Made by a program: the position numbers and the translations under genes. A DNA stretch of 64,000 nucleotides from contig OU612072.1 in assembly GCA_914767715.1 (NCBI GenBank), positions 1,924,001 through 1,988,000 of the forward strand, written 5' to 3'. This stretch comes from Membranipora membranacea. Taxonomy: Eukaryota; Bryozoa; Gymnolaemata; Cheilostomatida; Membraniporidae. The notes under the pieces are model-generated. The model was not told the DNA's origin. It worked only from the letters and a program-made list of their open reading frames with translations, and did no database searches. Positions 22,401 to 37,400 of this stretch are shown here, one piece after another. Numbering within the stretch: the stretch's first letter is position 1; each line of letters begins with the position of its first letter.

Positions 22401-25400
22401 ACAAACAAATCATCATCTGTCATAATTAATGTTACTCTCTTACTGCTGACTGAAGTGAGAAAAAATGAGGTATGAAACTAATACTATGAAGAGTATTGTT
22501 GTCTAAAGTGAGGATGGAAAAGAGAAGGAAAAGGGTGAGTGAGCTATTAGTGATGGGGTATAAATGGATACCATTGGAGGTATTGACTCACTTTAACACA
22601 TACAACATGAGTGAGACACTCAATTGCGATGAAGTTGTGCCGCCCAACTGTGTAGAAACAATAAGTGTATATCCACAGCGACGGCAGCAGCGACGGCAGC
22701 AGCAACAGTGCGTTGTTATCAATCTGATGTTTTTCATTAAAAGAATGTTCAAGGTATAACTCGTATCAAATTGATCTCCACAAGTTGCTAAGCCTTTTGG
22801 AATTTTCCAACTCGGAAAGAGATCAAAATTGATTATGTTATTGAGAAACAACCTTGAGGATGGACTGCAAATCGATATAACACCCATAGCTTCTACACAC
22901 TTCAATGGCCACCATTCACATTCGAATGTTTCAGTGCGATAAAGCGTAAAATAAAGTTCATAATAAATATAAAATGATGTGCACATTGTCTCAGAGTCTT
23001 ATTAATTTCAATGGTACATATGGCCTAAATCTAAGATTGTCAGTGTTGAGCATTGTATTGCCGTCTTGATCGATAGACCCTGCAAACTAGAATAGGTATC
23101 ATCATAACAATCATCTAATTTCCCTACACTATAAGAAAAAGATAATACGAATACGTTTGTATGTTTTTCATTCCTCTTTTAGTATTGTTTGTCAGAATAA
23201 GTTCTTTGTATGATCATTTTATTGATACATTTTTTTGTGGTACTTACAATAATGCTCATCATATGATCGAATAAGCTCATCAGCCTTTACACTGCCTTTA
23301 ACCCTTCTTCTAAGCCTAAAAAGTATTGATATACTTTCATATTCCTCATTGCCATGCGTCATAACCAGCTTGCTGTCAAAAATTGCATCTACAACACAAG
23401 ATTGTAGAGGACTATAGTAGGTAAGGCATTAGATAACATAAGGTAGCTTAGTTGTCATACAATACTAGAATTGGTTCTAATGAATATCCCCAACAGATTC
23501 AACTCGAACAAGTGATGATTGTATTGAGCTTCTTTAGCATGCATGAATGAGGAGCTGAGTGACTGGTGTCATTCGAGTGTGCGTGACAATTGCTCTCAAC
23601 GCAATTCAGTTTTAAACTATACCATACTATTTTCTCTGTTGTCTGAATATTACTTACTTGTTTTAACCCTTGGATTCCATGCGAGTAGGTGCTCTTGTAA
23701 TGGCCCATCATGTAATGTGTATTCCATATCATAACGGTAGTGACAAAACTGGCCACACCAGATATGAGGCTTTTCATTGAAGCGCCGGAACTGAAGATTT
23801 TGATGAATATTATTGGTCTTCAACTCCGCAATATTAGCACAGTCGAATGTCGCCTTCAAGAATATTTAACTTTGTTAGCTCTAAATACAGGGTTATGATC
23901 TATTCTAGAGCGATAGAATGATAGCAAGGATTTTTGAAGCTATTCTTAGTGTGCTGGGTGTTTGCTAGATCGTAGTTTTGGCCAGCCAGCGTGGTCGTCT
24001 GTGGAAGAAAGAGAGGAACGCTGTGAGTAAATGCTTGCTTATATTCAAAGTAAGCTATTTAAATCATGTATGTTTGGCCAAGTTTTCCGCCTTCAAATAA
24101 TTTACTCATCTAGTGTAAGCAAGAAACTCAGAAATTCAGATCATTATAGTTATTGCTGGTCATAGACTTAATATGCTCCCTAGACAGGCTAATAAGCATT
24201 CGATACTGTCACACTTAAATGCATGACATGACTAATTAGTTTGTGCAGAGAGTCATTGCTTATTATATATCAATCAATGAAATAATGTATATAATCAAGG
24301 AAGAAGGGCATGATATCAGCCCGATATTGTTTAGAAGCATGTAAAAGACCTTTCTGCATGGGATGGTACTAATAATTTGAGCCCTTAGGCGAACCGAGAT
24401 CGAGTTCTTTTTAAGATAAGAAACAATCATTAGCGTATGAACATTGACATACAGCCATTTACCCTCAGCACTTCAATTACTAACTATACAAATGCTAAGA
24501 ATACCTACTGCAGGATATCACATATATTTTTTGGGTGAGCCAGATCTAAGCACCACCACCATCATTGATTTCCGCAAAATTCTTTCTTGATGAAACTGAA
24601 TATATCCAGTCTGCAGCTTGGATTGCTTGTTGTGAGCGTTTACTGCAAATTACATTGTTGTTTCATGAGAAGAATAGATCTGTGCTGCAAATTTAATAGG
24701 CAAACTACAGATGACTGTTGTTTATGAGTTGTATGATGAAGCTAGGGACATAAAGATTAAAATGACCCACCACAGTTCTATAAATAAGTTGATCAATGTG
24801 ATACTGATGTCCACAGAGCATGTCAATTTGAGTAATGTTTGTAGGATTGACGGCACCTCCTGTAATGAACATTGAAATCCTTATCCAGCTTCTAGGCTGG
24901 CCCTCCAGATATCTCTAGCTTCTCAAGATACTGCAGCTGACCCGAGAGTCATTACTGTTTTATCAAAATTTTCTCCATACAGAGGGATTTTTTTAGCTTT
25001 TTTCCAAAGGATTTGTTGCTGCTCTTTAATTAAAAAAAACCTCTGGCTGTTCAAATGAAGAGTACAGACAGATTAATTCATGATTCATACTTGGTTATAA
25101 TACTAGTTTAGAGAGTTATTGAGTCGCTGCTTCAATCCCTCTTTCTCTGTAGTGTCAGCATTGCACATAGTTCCATTATCTCAGATAATGAAGTGGTTTG
25201 CTGTTATGTCTTTTTTTTTTAACACACTGCTAGTAGGTCAGGAACGCTTGAGAAATGGGTTCATGGTATTATTTGACAGTCCCTCCCTCACCAAACCAAT
25301 AAAAATTAGACCATAAATTTGGAAATTAATTTTAAATACATTATGATACCAGGGTTGGTGCTGACAGAATAGTGTGCCAACATTAAGGTGTGCTTAGAGC

Positions 25401-28400
25401 AAAAGACCTAGACTGCGTCAATTATGGACATAGTGTGCCTCCGTTACCTCCAATCACTTCTTCCTCTACACCTCCACCTCATGCCTGTTATCAAGTCTAA
25501 TCTAAAAAAATCATAGCCCGCAACTTGGATTGCTGGGCAGGCAAGATATGACTATGTATAAACCTCCTTTTTTTTCTGTACCAGAGTAAGAAAATCAATC
25601 ATACATAAGTTAAAACAGGGCTATCTCTAGCCAGTCCTGATCATCTTCTGACACAGTTCAATTTAAACAAATAAATAACCTCAACAAAGTGTAGAAATAA
25701 AAATCAGAACCATCAGAATTTGCATTATATCTTGCATCTCTTGCTTGTCAAACTGCACAAGCTTATTACGTCATGTCGTGTACTTAAGTTGTCCTGTCTA
25801 AGGAGTAAATTATGTCTATATTGTACGCCTGTATTATTACTCACCTTCAGTTTGATATTGGTTGGCGAGAAAGTGAGGTGCTTTACTGTGATTGAGTATT
25901 TGTTTATACTCCCTCCAAAAAGGGTCAGGGATCGGACACTATCGTTGTATTCTGGCCGTTTCCATCCAAAAGCTGACCATTTAACCCCAGTAGAGACTTT
26001 TACATAGGCCAAATATTTATATGACTCCAGTTCTGGTAAAGTGAGATCATTTATTGCTCATGCCAATCGATTTGCTGATATATAACATTTTTTCACCGAA
26101 AATTGCTATTCAACAAGTCAAATGAGGGAAAAATAATGTTACTTAACTTTCCCAACAATGTGATGTTTTGACATGGACAGTAATGTACAAACCTTCACTA
26201 AATACTCGCAAATCCAGCAAAGGTTTCAGTGCAAGGAGATTCTTATGACCCGAAGCTGAATCGAGCAATTTCAACCTTGGCTGATAAAGCCCTTCCTCAG
26301 ACCTTTGGATACTAGCTACTGTTATAGAGATCTTTGCATGTCTATCTGTGAACTCTATAACCAATGTGCTTGGTTCAACTCTATAATGATTAGATTGAAT
26401 TGTAAAACAAGTGATTTCCAATCGAACATGTATAAATTTATAGTTATATAAGTAGTCAACTAACACGACAAAGGGGTTCGATCATCTGTGTGGCACTTTG
26501 AAATAATCAAATCAATTGTTGGCATTTACCACATGAAGCATCATTACTGAAAAGGGTAACAAATAATAATATACCGCTCATATTGAATTTCTTTTTCTGA
26601 CAAACTTTTTTTTAGTGTATAAAAACACATTTACTTTTGATGTTAAAGCGAATCAACCTCACTGTTGCATTATTTCGGAAATGAATTGATTGGGTGGAAA
26701 TCTCTGGTAGCAAATAAGTGTTCACTCATTATTGATTTGCGGTCCATGGCACATATTTAATGGAATACATCATCTTATTTTGATTGAATTCAAGTTTTAC
26801 AATAGCAATAAACTCAAGCAACTTGATGTAAAATGTTTGAGGTCATTCACACTAGCTCAATGATGTTCACTCTTTGATATCATACACATCGTCTCTGATG
26901 ATTGCTTGGTTGTTTTTAGAATAGATATACATTATTTGCCATAATTATATATATATATATATCAGTTCATTGTATATGTACCATATGATCATCAAAGAGA
27001 ATCTGGAAAAGTATTTTTGTTCTAACATTACCTGAAGACAGTGTGTTGAACGAATGACATATATGGTTATGATATTGAAGCTTGCTGATGATTGGTCATG
27101 TTACCTAACAATTATTGGTGAAACAAGTTGGAGAGACAGCTTGTGATCACCTAAATATGACTGTGATAACAAGCTTTCTCCCCAACTTGTATCTCCAATA
27201 ATTGTTAGGTAACATGACCCAGTGGCGTATATTACCACTCACGGCCTACGGATTTCCGTGAATGGCTGAATAGCTCAGTGTGTAGAGCAGCTGCTCTTTA
27301 ATCACTGTTTATCAGATTGTTGTGGGTTCGAATCCCATCAAGGTCAGTTTTTTTTCAAATGGGTGCTTTATAACTGGAGCATTTTTACCGTAATCTTCTA
27401 CTGCTATTGAGTTGTTTTCTTAAAGTACCCAACAGCTCAGTGAGCTATTGAAATACCTCTCTGCTTGCACTATTTTGCTACCGATATGCAAAAATTTCTT
27501 AAGCGCCCCTCCCACACCCTCCCCGCCACGCCTACGGCCTGCGCCCGATCATTATGCTCATCTCTTAAAAGTCAGTGAGTGAAATTTTTTAGAATATACG
27601 CCCCTGACATGACCCATCATCAGCAAGCTTCAAAACCATAAATGTCATAAAATCTTATAATAATAAAAAATGCTATGATTGTTGTAGATAATTTGATGGT
27701 GATTAGATAATGTCTACTCACGTATCACTTCCTCCGAGCCGCTCCGTGGCTTTCCCACCTGTCTGCTTAGTCTAAATAGAATTAAGCAAGAGTAAGATGA
27801 TCTCCCGTGTATTAATGTCATTGCACGGGCATTGCAAAATTATGCTTGATAATTACGAACAGTGATGGGTGCTTTAGAGATAGAGATCATCACAGACATT
27901 CATCTCGTTACGTTAACCGAAATCACATGTTCCAATATAATCATTTACCATTACCTAGGGAATTATGAAGCTCACATAATCATTTAATTATGATTTGCTC
28001 GTCAAATATATTGTTACTACAATTTCTTTATCAAAGTGGAATCTGATTGGCACTGGTCTCATACGAACGAATTTCCAATTGTCTTAATTTATTTTTGGCC
28101 AAATATTGGATTCCGTTGACCCAAGGGTTCTGTACTGGTGAACACATGGCATACTCAGTCTCAATCTCAAGATGAGAGAGCTTTTTTGCACCTGAGCCAG
28201 TTATTCTAATGCCTAAGTTTATGGCCGTTATGCTCCCTGGTGGCTTGAGCTATTTCTCCAGAATAAATGACCCTCATAATTTATCTTTTCACCAGAAACA
28301 AAGGCAGTAGTGCACACTAGAGTGACAGTAACTCTAAGAATGAGCGAAAGATTGGCCAAGTTGTCTTGTCACAAAAGTGAACAGAAGGTTGACAGTTGAA

Positions 28401-31400
28401 AAGCCATTCAATTCAGTACCTATACAAAGACAGATAAGAGGAGGCTTTTCTCTGGTCGAGTGAAGAAAAAATAGAACAGCATGTTTTACGTAAATCCCAA
28501 CATTAATATGCATATAGTAACTATAGTGCATAGTATAGGAATTTAACGGTATACCACTGGATTTTGTAAATGGATAAATACCATCGAAACACCACTTGTA
28601 TATCGTTATCTAAAGAACAAATTTAGGAGTAGCATGGCAATTTTGGATGCTCACAGCAATGATAGGCATTCAATTAACAGAACTAGCAAATTCTAATGAT
28701 TTGTGAGAAAGGAAACATATTAAAAAGATTTTGTATTCGTCATGGCCAACTTACAGCTGTTAGTTTATATGCATGGAATATAACTCCATTGTATATGAAG
28801 GGCTCAAATATATCCACTCTGCATGGCTGAATGTTGAGGTGACGGCACGGTTGTAAATGGTCTTGAGACTTAAACATCGCTAAAACATTATGAACAGAGA
28901 TAAATCATCCTATGATGATTGGCCATTTGCAATATGACATTCCCTTCTTACTGCATAGTTGCATCATTTTCTTTGGAGAAGGTAATTTTGTAATAATTAT
29001 GATGAGTATCGCATTTTATATATCTAGATGATTCTGTGTTATCATAAATAATTGGCAAGTGAAACCCATGTTCCAACATTTTAGTCATAAAGCCATTTAT
29101 TTTAAATTTCTCAGCGATTTATCTCAATTTTTTGTAGTTGAGTTGATGTGTGAATAATTTGGACATCATGCCAGTTGCATTTGAAATATTGTATTGGAAT
29201 TCGTTTTCGAACTTGCAAACTTTTGAGATTTATCCTATTTACCGACTTCATAGATTGAAACCGAGCTATCTAACCCAGCTGCATCTAGATCTAACTCCCA
29301 TACCAGAGTGACCTGAGATCCTTTGTAAGCTGCTACCAGAAAAGTTTCTCCACCTGCAACGAGGATATGAAAGAAAAGGAATATAGTTTCTAATAGAGTT
29401 TTCAATGAAAGCACTTGGCTTGGTCTTACATATTAGATACTTACACAGATTTATCACATCATGAGGATCATTCTCATAAATAAGGACCCAAATGGAGAGT
29501 TGTACGCATATTGATAGAGGAAGTATAACCCATGCTAGACCACCATAGGATGGCATGGCACCTATATTTGTCACTGCATTTATATTTTCATTTATAATAC
29601 CAGTCATCTTCTGTATTATATTAAATCTCTGAGGGTTGATCATTTTTTTTTATCACATCAGGGAGAGTATTTTCGGATGATGGTGGATGCAAATAAATAA
29701 TGTGTAATATATAATTATATACTAACACAGAGTCACCTGTCATCGTAATCTCATTATATTTTGAAATATATGTATGAATTCAAACTACTTACGACCAGAA
29801 TATTGAATAGTCGGGTCATTAATCTGTAAAAAAGGTCTTGCTAGTTTTGTGTAGCTTTAATGTCTTTCACAAACAAGGTGATTGACCCTCAGGCTTTCTG
29901 AGTCATGACCTTTTACTTAGGATATGGCAAAAAATTCATCTGCAGTTTTAGCCATTCTAGTAGACTGTGGTAAAAAACCCCACAGCTGTTAGGCTCACCT
30001 GGTACACGGAACTTAATGTTTGCAAAATCCATGAATGCCCAATTCTCAGTGTTAGCAGCTATAGTTTCCCCACTATCTGTTTGTATCCCTACTATATATC
30101 CGCCAGATTTAGTAGCTGAAATGGATATGAACAATAGCATGAATTAATTTAATTTAGCTGCTTCTAAACTTGACAATCAAATCACATCATCAGTAATATA
30201 TATCACAAGTTGCTTTATTTTCAAGTTTTATCTCACAAAGTATACATAATATATCGTATACATAGTATAATATATCTAAATGCTATACTAAACATTTGTC
30301 AGCCGGTCTCTCGTTTTCCTGTTAATTTATGTCGTTTTAATCGAGAAAATAGTTGCGTGAAGTAAAAGTAGATTTTAAGACAATGCTATTGAAGCCTATG
30401 AGTCTAAGAATGAACGATAGTATAGTTTGAACATGTGAGCAAAGCCCGTTACATGAGAAACATCTGATATAATCCTTCAGCAAATAATGACAATATGTGA
30501 TGCAAAACAATGCAACAACATGAAGCAAACAATCATGAGTTGCCATGATGAATTTGGCTAAGTTCATTGTGTGACTGTGTGACTGTGTGACTGTGTGACC
30601 GTGTGATAGTGTGACCTTGTGACCGCGGGGCCGCGTGACCGCGCGACCGCGTGACTGTGGGACCATGGGACACTAAATGGATGTGTTAGGGAAAGACGCC
30701 ATCTTGATTGAATTAACACTACGTTGATCAGGCGCGCTTATACTCACAGTTAAAATCTCCTTTAATCCGCTCACATCCTAGTAGGGGGAAAGAGACATGT
30801 TGACAGTCTTTCATCATATCCAGTGCGGCATTATACTCTTGCTTCTCTGAAGTAGCAGAGATACTTGCTACCATACCCAAGTTCATATCTAATATAAAAC
30901 AAATTCGTGTTTTCAGTTGGAATTCATCATTCATTTTCCGTTTATGTTAGAGTGGTTACTTTGATGATGCTTTTTTTTGTAAGAAAAGTATGCCTAGTAT
31001 GCTAGTTACAATGTGGATAAGGCTGAAAACAAACTGACAACTTCCACTTATATATATATTTTAGTATTGTCTCAAACATCAAAAAATGTTTAAACCCATC
31101 TCAAAGTCTTTGGATTATATTAGAGTAGTTTTAGGAGACAAGCAACTGTCAGTATGCTGCAGACAACATGAAGATTGCTACGGTTGACCAAAACCGTCAA
31201 TTTTTCCAACATAATATCCCCAGTGCCTGTAATTATGGCGGTTTTGGACTACTGTCTGAAATAAGAATTCTTTATTTGTAATTATGGCGGTTGTGGTTGA
31301 CCAAAACCGCCATAATTACATGCACTGGGGATATTATGTGGGAAAAAATGGCGGTTTTGGTCAACCGTAGATTGCCTGCTCAAAATGTTATCATCTTCCT

Positions 31401-34400
31401 ATTAGGGCGATGAATTACCTTATTGACAAGATCTCATTACTGATATAAAGATAATATGGTTTTTTCCACTCACCTTTTCCTCCAGAAATGCAGTCATAAT
31501 TTCCCCAACAGAGCTCCTTCTGTGACTCAGAGGTTATTTTGCAAGCTGTAACTTTTTGTAATGTTGACTGGTACTGTATCCTAACAGAACAAAATCAAAG
31601 ACAGCACAAGTAAACTATTTGTACATAGCCTTTATTTACTTTGGGATTGGCTAGATTTTTCAATCTATGGTTATAAGGATTTTGTTAGAATTTTCAGTGC
31701 GATGTCAGATGGATCAAATATTTTTAATGAACAATAATCTCCCCTCGTCCATGTCCTGTAAATAATTATACTACAGAGTATATACCTTGGAGTACATGAT
31801 CTCTGTCGTTTTCTGATTGTTGCTGTATGTTCATTGCCTGCGACCATCCCACAAACTTTTCCACACTTTGACCACTGTTCCCATTCACCCCACATCTCTG
31901 GTTTTTCATCTGTCAAAAACCACATCAATGATCACTGTTATTGATATGCCAATACCTCAAGGGACTTTTGCTTTGAAAATGCTCTTGTTGTTGACTTTGA
32001 AGCCAGATAGACATGCTGTGATCATTTGATGGGCTTTAGGAAAAGCTTAATAGTTAGGAAGAGATTTTTTCAGCTTGAACAGAGTCAGGTTTTCAATCAA
32101 GCAAGCATCTTGAAAACAATTGATGAATGCCACCAGTTACATCAGAGAATTGTTTTTAACCAAACCCCAAGGATATCCTCTCGAAATGCTTACAGATTGA
32201 GACCTAAACGTTGCCGAACAAACAAACGACAGTCTAGCTTTTTTAATTATCTTATGACTTTTATAACAACAGCTTTAAGTATAAGACTTAAACTGAGAGC
32301 TTTCACCAGCATACAATTATTATCATCTCTGTCATGATAGTGTATGTTCGATAAAATACAATACAATACAATACAATACAATACAATACAATACAATTAA
32401 ACTCATATTCCTGATGTTAATTGGCAACTATATAATAATAACTTCAAAGTGTTCTGTGAAATAACGTTTATCAACCAAATGCAGTATCACATTCCTGTAT
32501 CTGCAACTCCGTATTTAAATAGAATGGATGGGTTGTTGATTCATTTAATGTACTTACACGGGACAATCGCTGATTCGCCATACCACATGTGACTTGAATG
32601 CTTTTCCTTTATAAATGGTGTGTGAAATCCAGCTGTTTCCTTAGTAAGCTTTCTCACAAGGACGACTGAGAGATCTTTTTTCAGTGTGTGGCTGATTGAA
32701 TCACATGTGCTAAACGGCATCTTGTACGTATCGCTAGGGAAACATCCAGAAAGCATCATCAATCAATCATCGATGTTTATCACGTTCATGTGCTGAAGCT
32801 TATTAATGAGCAGCTATACATATATTTCTCCCATTTTGTGGCAATGTTAAATATGAAGGTCATACCCTGCTGTTTGTGATTATAATGAGTTTCAGTTCCA
32901 CCACCCGCACAATTTACCATTGTTATTCTGAAATACAGATTATATGACTATATAATGGATTTTCTCATGTATACGTGAGCAGGTACTGGCACTGCCAAGG
33001 GCAGACAATGCACTGCTGTAAGGCTTTGTGTTGAGCCAATATGATAACACTGCCAATGTATCCTATGTTCATGTGAGAAGGTCAGTCAATTTAAGTAAAA
33101 TTAGAGGATACCCTGTTTGTTTGCAGCCCATACAGTGGCTGCATTACACTCTGTGAAGGAATTGTCTGGTTAACAAAAATAAGACTGAGCAAAATTTGCA
33201 TACGACTATCAAGGCAATCAATAAAAAAATTGGCTTAAAGACTTACTTTGAGGCTGTTATTATGGGGCTCCCCACGTATTTTACTGAAGATTGAAGATTA
33301 AGTGTTTAAAAGTTGAAGAAAAGATTTAGTCAGTTTAAATGAAAAATCAATAAAAGATTTTAGACACCAATTCAGTACAACAATTTGGTGTTAGCCACTC
33401 AGATAAGGTGTTTTAAACAGACAACTCCAAGCAATAACAAACTGAAACTCATCAGCATATTAAAATAAAACCAAAACTCAAGCACATGGGTCATTCTAAG
33501 CAGAAATGAGTAGATAACACCACGGTCTAGTTGTTTTGGAGAATCAAGTCTGAAGATGAGAGTTTTAAAATTGAAGGTTGCTCTATTTTCTCTGAAGAAA
33601 TTGAAAACAGCTTTGTGTGCAGGGAGCCCCTATTATATATCACATCTTATTCTCCATTTTTAATTCTATCATGTGAGCAATTTCCAGCTGTAGAATCCAA
33701 CTATTGAGGAAGTTATTGTCTCTCAAACTTTCTACCTGACGGCAGTCAATTGGCATTAAGAATCAGCGGGCACACCTTGTGGAAAGTCACAACGTGTCAT
33801 ACTTATTATGGGTTATTATACTAATAATTCCGCAGATAAGATGATGATCAAATTTCAGACCTAGATAGGATTCAAAACCAGGTTTTTCATACCAGCAGGC
33901 AACACCGCTACCATCTCACCACTAGCTCCAGCTCTGTGAGACCGTAGCCAACATAGCTCAGCGTAACCGGCGTTGCCTGCTGGGCCATTTGGGCCTGTGT
34001 TCGAGACCCTCTATATCCCGAAACATTTTACTCATCATCCTATCTATTAGTTTATCATAATAAGTATGCCGAAGCGAAGTATAGTGAAGTGCCACAAGGT
34101 GTGCCTGCTGATTCCCAATGCCATTTGAAGGTGATCACCTTGAAAGTTTGAGATACCATAACTTCCTCAATATTTGGATTCTAAAGCTGGAAATCGCTCA
34201 AATGATAGAATCAAATCTGGAGAATACGATGTGATACAAAATAGCAGCCTCAAAGTAAGTCTTTAAACTAAGCTCAGCCACCTTATATAAAATCTGGTCA
34301 AGAATCCAGTGTCAGTGTCAACAGGGAGAATGGTGTCAAGTTATCTTGGTATAATTGAGCATTTTCGCTCGCATTGAACTTTAATTTTGTTCAATAAAAA

Positions 34401-37400
34401 TTGACTTAATATTATTTTTATCTCCCTCTATATCAGGATTGTCCTCCCAACAATGGATACTGTTCTGCAGCAAAGCACAAATTTACTTGTCTCTAATTTG
34501 AGTGTATAATTTTGACAGGGGGTCCATTGTTTATATTAAATATAACTAAAATAAACTTGTTACATACAAATTAACATTCAGGTAGAAAGTTTATCAAGAT
34601 TATAAAGGATTTTAAACTTGTCCACATGTGAAAATATAACATAATTTCATGAATGGAAAATTGAAACCTTTTTTGTTAGCCAACTAATGGGTACCAGCAA
34701 CAACCATGATATTAAAAATGTACTGTGAATAGTAATAATGGACTGGCTAGAATGGAAGATGAAAAAAACAATCCGATTGGCCAAGAACCTGAGATGAAGG
34801 GGATTGTGGGGAGAGCCGATGTTAGGACCCTTTGATAGATAAGCTAGAGAAAGGGAGAGCCGAGAGATAGAGAGCTTGAGAATAGACACAGAGCTTACGA
34901 GACTTATAACATGATATAGAGGTGCTTATATATTAACATACATTTTTGGAAAGCCTCACAGTACAAAATGTAGATCTGCTGGTATGCCACCAGTAAAGCC
35001 GTGAATATACACAACGATTTAATTATGGGTAGAGAGCCTGTATAGAGAGGATCGGTTGATCTCACACTGCTACACAGTCCTATCAATCAAACGCAAGGGT
35101 TTGGTGATTTAGATGGGGTCATAGGTCAGGTGGCTTTATTGACCAATGATATTCAATGGGCTAACAAAGTTTCACCTGTAGTGAGACTTTGTTTAACGAA
35201 GACCCGGATATTAATGTGCTTTCACTTTGGATCTTCACAAAATAAAATTTCAGTCTTCTGTAAAACTGATTTTCCTATGCTATACTATGGATGTCATGTC
35301 AGGACAGCTTCTATTTCCAAGTGATACAGCTATTACTTTTCATATGTTAACTACAGCAACACTCCTATCCTTGTAGTTATGGTCTATATTATCATAAATA
35401 GGAGGATGTGATTTTACTACATTATACTACGATATTATCAACTCCTCAATTTTTGATAGCCTGTCACGTGACAATAGATGACGTGTTTAACCGTGTAATT
35501 ATTGTAACAACTAATCAACAACCAATCAGCATACAGGATCGGCCAGTTCACACGGGCAAAACACCAGTCAACTCGTTGTCCACTCTACTCGACTAATCAG
35601 TCGTGTAGATCCACCCGTGACCCCAAATCGATGTAAAAATCGCTTCATGTAGCTGCAGCTTAAGGTGATTGCAATACCTGTTGGGGTCCATTTGCTTAGT
35701 GTTATAGATCAGCGGCCATTCTTCATCATCAATATGGAATGAACCACCATATATATCGCATCCAAAGTAGTGTTTCTCTCCTTTGGCATAAGTATTCACT
35801 TCGATACCGAACTAAAAGCAAATTGTTTTATACTGTTACTTGAACACCTCTACACTCATATACTTATGAATTTAGCTGTATCCTAGAAGGTTATCATCCA
35901 ATACCAGTGACGACAAACAACAACAACTACAAACTCCAGCAAAACAAGCATGGTCCTAATGTGTATCCTGTTGGGTTAGTTTGGGTCAATGTTGTTGAGA
36001 CAAAATCATTTAAATATGACAAAGCAGTCAGAAGTAATTCAGTGAGAAGTGCCATCCTGATTGAAATGCTGATGATAAATTCACTGTTATTTATTTTCAT
36101 GAGTATTTAAAAAGTAGTCAGTTGATGAAAACAAATGTCATGTTCTTTTATCAAGGCTTCCTGAGTTTAAGAGATATTTCAGCAGAAAGTCTGCTGTATT
36201 CACATTGGAACCACCCCTGATATTACTAGTCGATTTACTGATAGCAGACCTGTAGTTGTTGTGCATCATATCCTGCTGATATCTCAAGAAAATACTTCAC
36301 GTATCGGCCTGTGATGTAGTCCCCATCGACGAGAATGTTTGTCAATCTGATACTTGGCTCACTCCAACCAGGGGTATATGATGGTTTAGCGACTTCCGAT
36401 GTCGTCACTGGTATTGGCATGATTCCGTCGACATAGTAATTATACATCTTTGTCATTTCAAGATTAAAGTCTTCAGCATCATAATCCTTTTGTTTTATGT
36501 GAGCCGTGCAACTCATGTATTTCAATCCGTCTCCAAATACTCCTTTTCCTTTGAAAGTTAAAAAATTTAAACTGTGTTCACTCCATTCCAATGAACAATA
36601 AATGTGTCATAATTAATCACCATCACTACCATTGGTGAAGGATGTTTTAGATAAATAGTAACATAATGTGTTAAAAATTTCATTTACAAGTGCCCTTTCC
36701 CTCAATTGATGCGCCCTCTGAAGCGAGAAGGAAGCTTAAAATCACTGCTCTAGGGGCCTTACAGTTAGGCATGAGTGGTTTCCCAGAGATGAAGACATTC
36801 TCTCTGCCCTCTTCATAAATAATCTCACATTACTCCCAATGTTGGCATTTTTCCCCAGAATAAGAACAATGTAGGTGAAAAAAGACACAAGAGAGAATGA
36901 CAGACAGGTGACTTGGGCAGCAAAGGACAATGGAAGGCAAATGCATCATCACATCACCGCTGCCATTTCAGACTCTAGTGATTTCGTCGATCACTCATAC
37001 TCGGTTGATGATAGTCAAACTTTGACAAGTTATTGGGAGGGTTGAAGAATGTGGTCAATTTTTTTATTACTATTGTAAAACGTACCCTTGATGGGAGTAG
37101 GATGGTTGGTTGGTTGGTTTATTTTGTCACAAACATTAGGTATGCTGCGAGATTGAGTGCTTATATTGTTACACGAGTAGGGAATACCAAAAAGAAACAT
37201 ATACAAAATGAGTAAAGTAAAGTCTGACTTCTAGTGGATTAAAAAATATCTTGTAATATCAAAATCAAGTGTCTGAGGAGTAAGTCTTTACCCCAGGCAG
37301 TTCTGTATTTAAGGCTGCGATATCTGCCTGAGGGGAGTTTCTCAAGAAAATTGTTTAAAAAATGTTTGTCATCATGTATTATCTGCAGGGCCAGGTTCTT

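Noticed and set aside
22588-22986. Open - strand frame of 132 codons in a receptor intron
   Set aside because: The exons on either side join directly in phase; low-complexity CCCCRRCC and lack of splice fit suggest chance.
27260-27347. Functional tRNA gene
   Set aside because: Boxes A and B are good, but the stems do not pair and the sequence recurs inside a transposon at 48.1 kb.
29793-29823. 31-base mini-exon in the receptor, with good acceptor and donor
   Set aside because: Its phase does not fit between the neighbouring exons (it would need phase 0 in, but the upstream exon leaves in phase 1), and it gives stops in the required frame.
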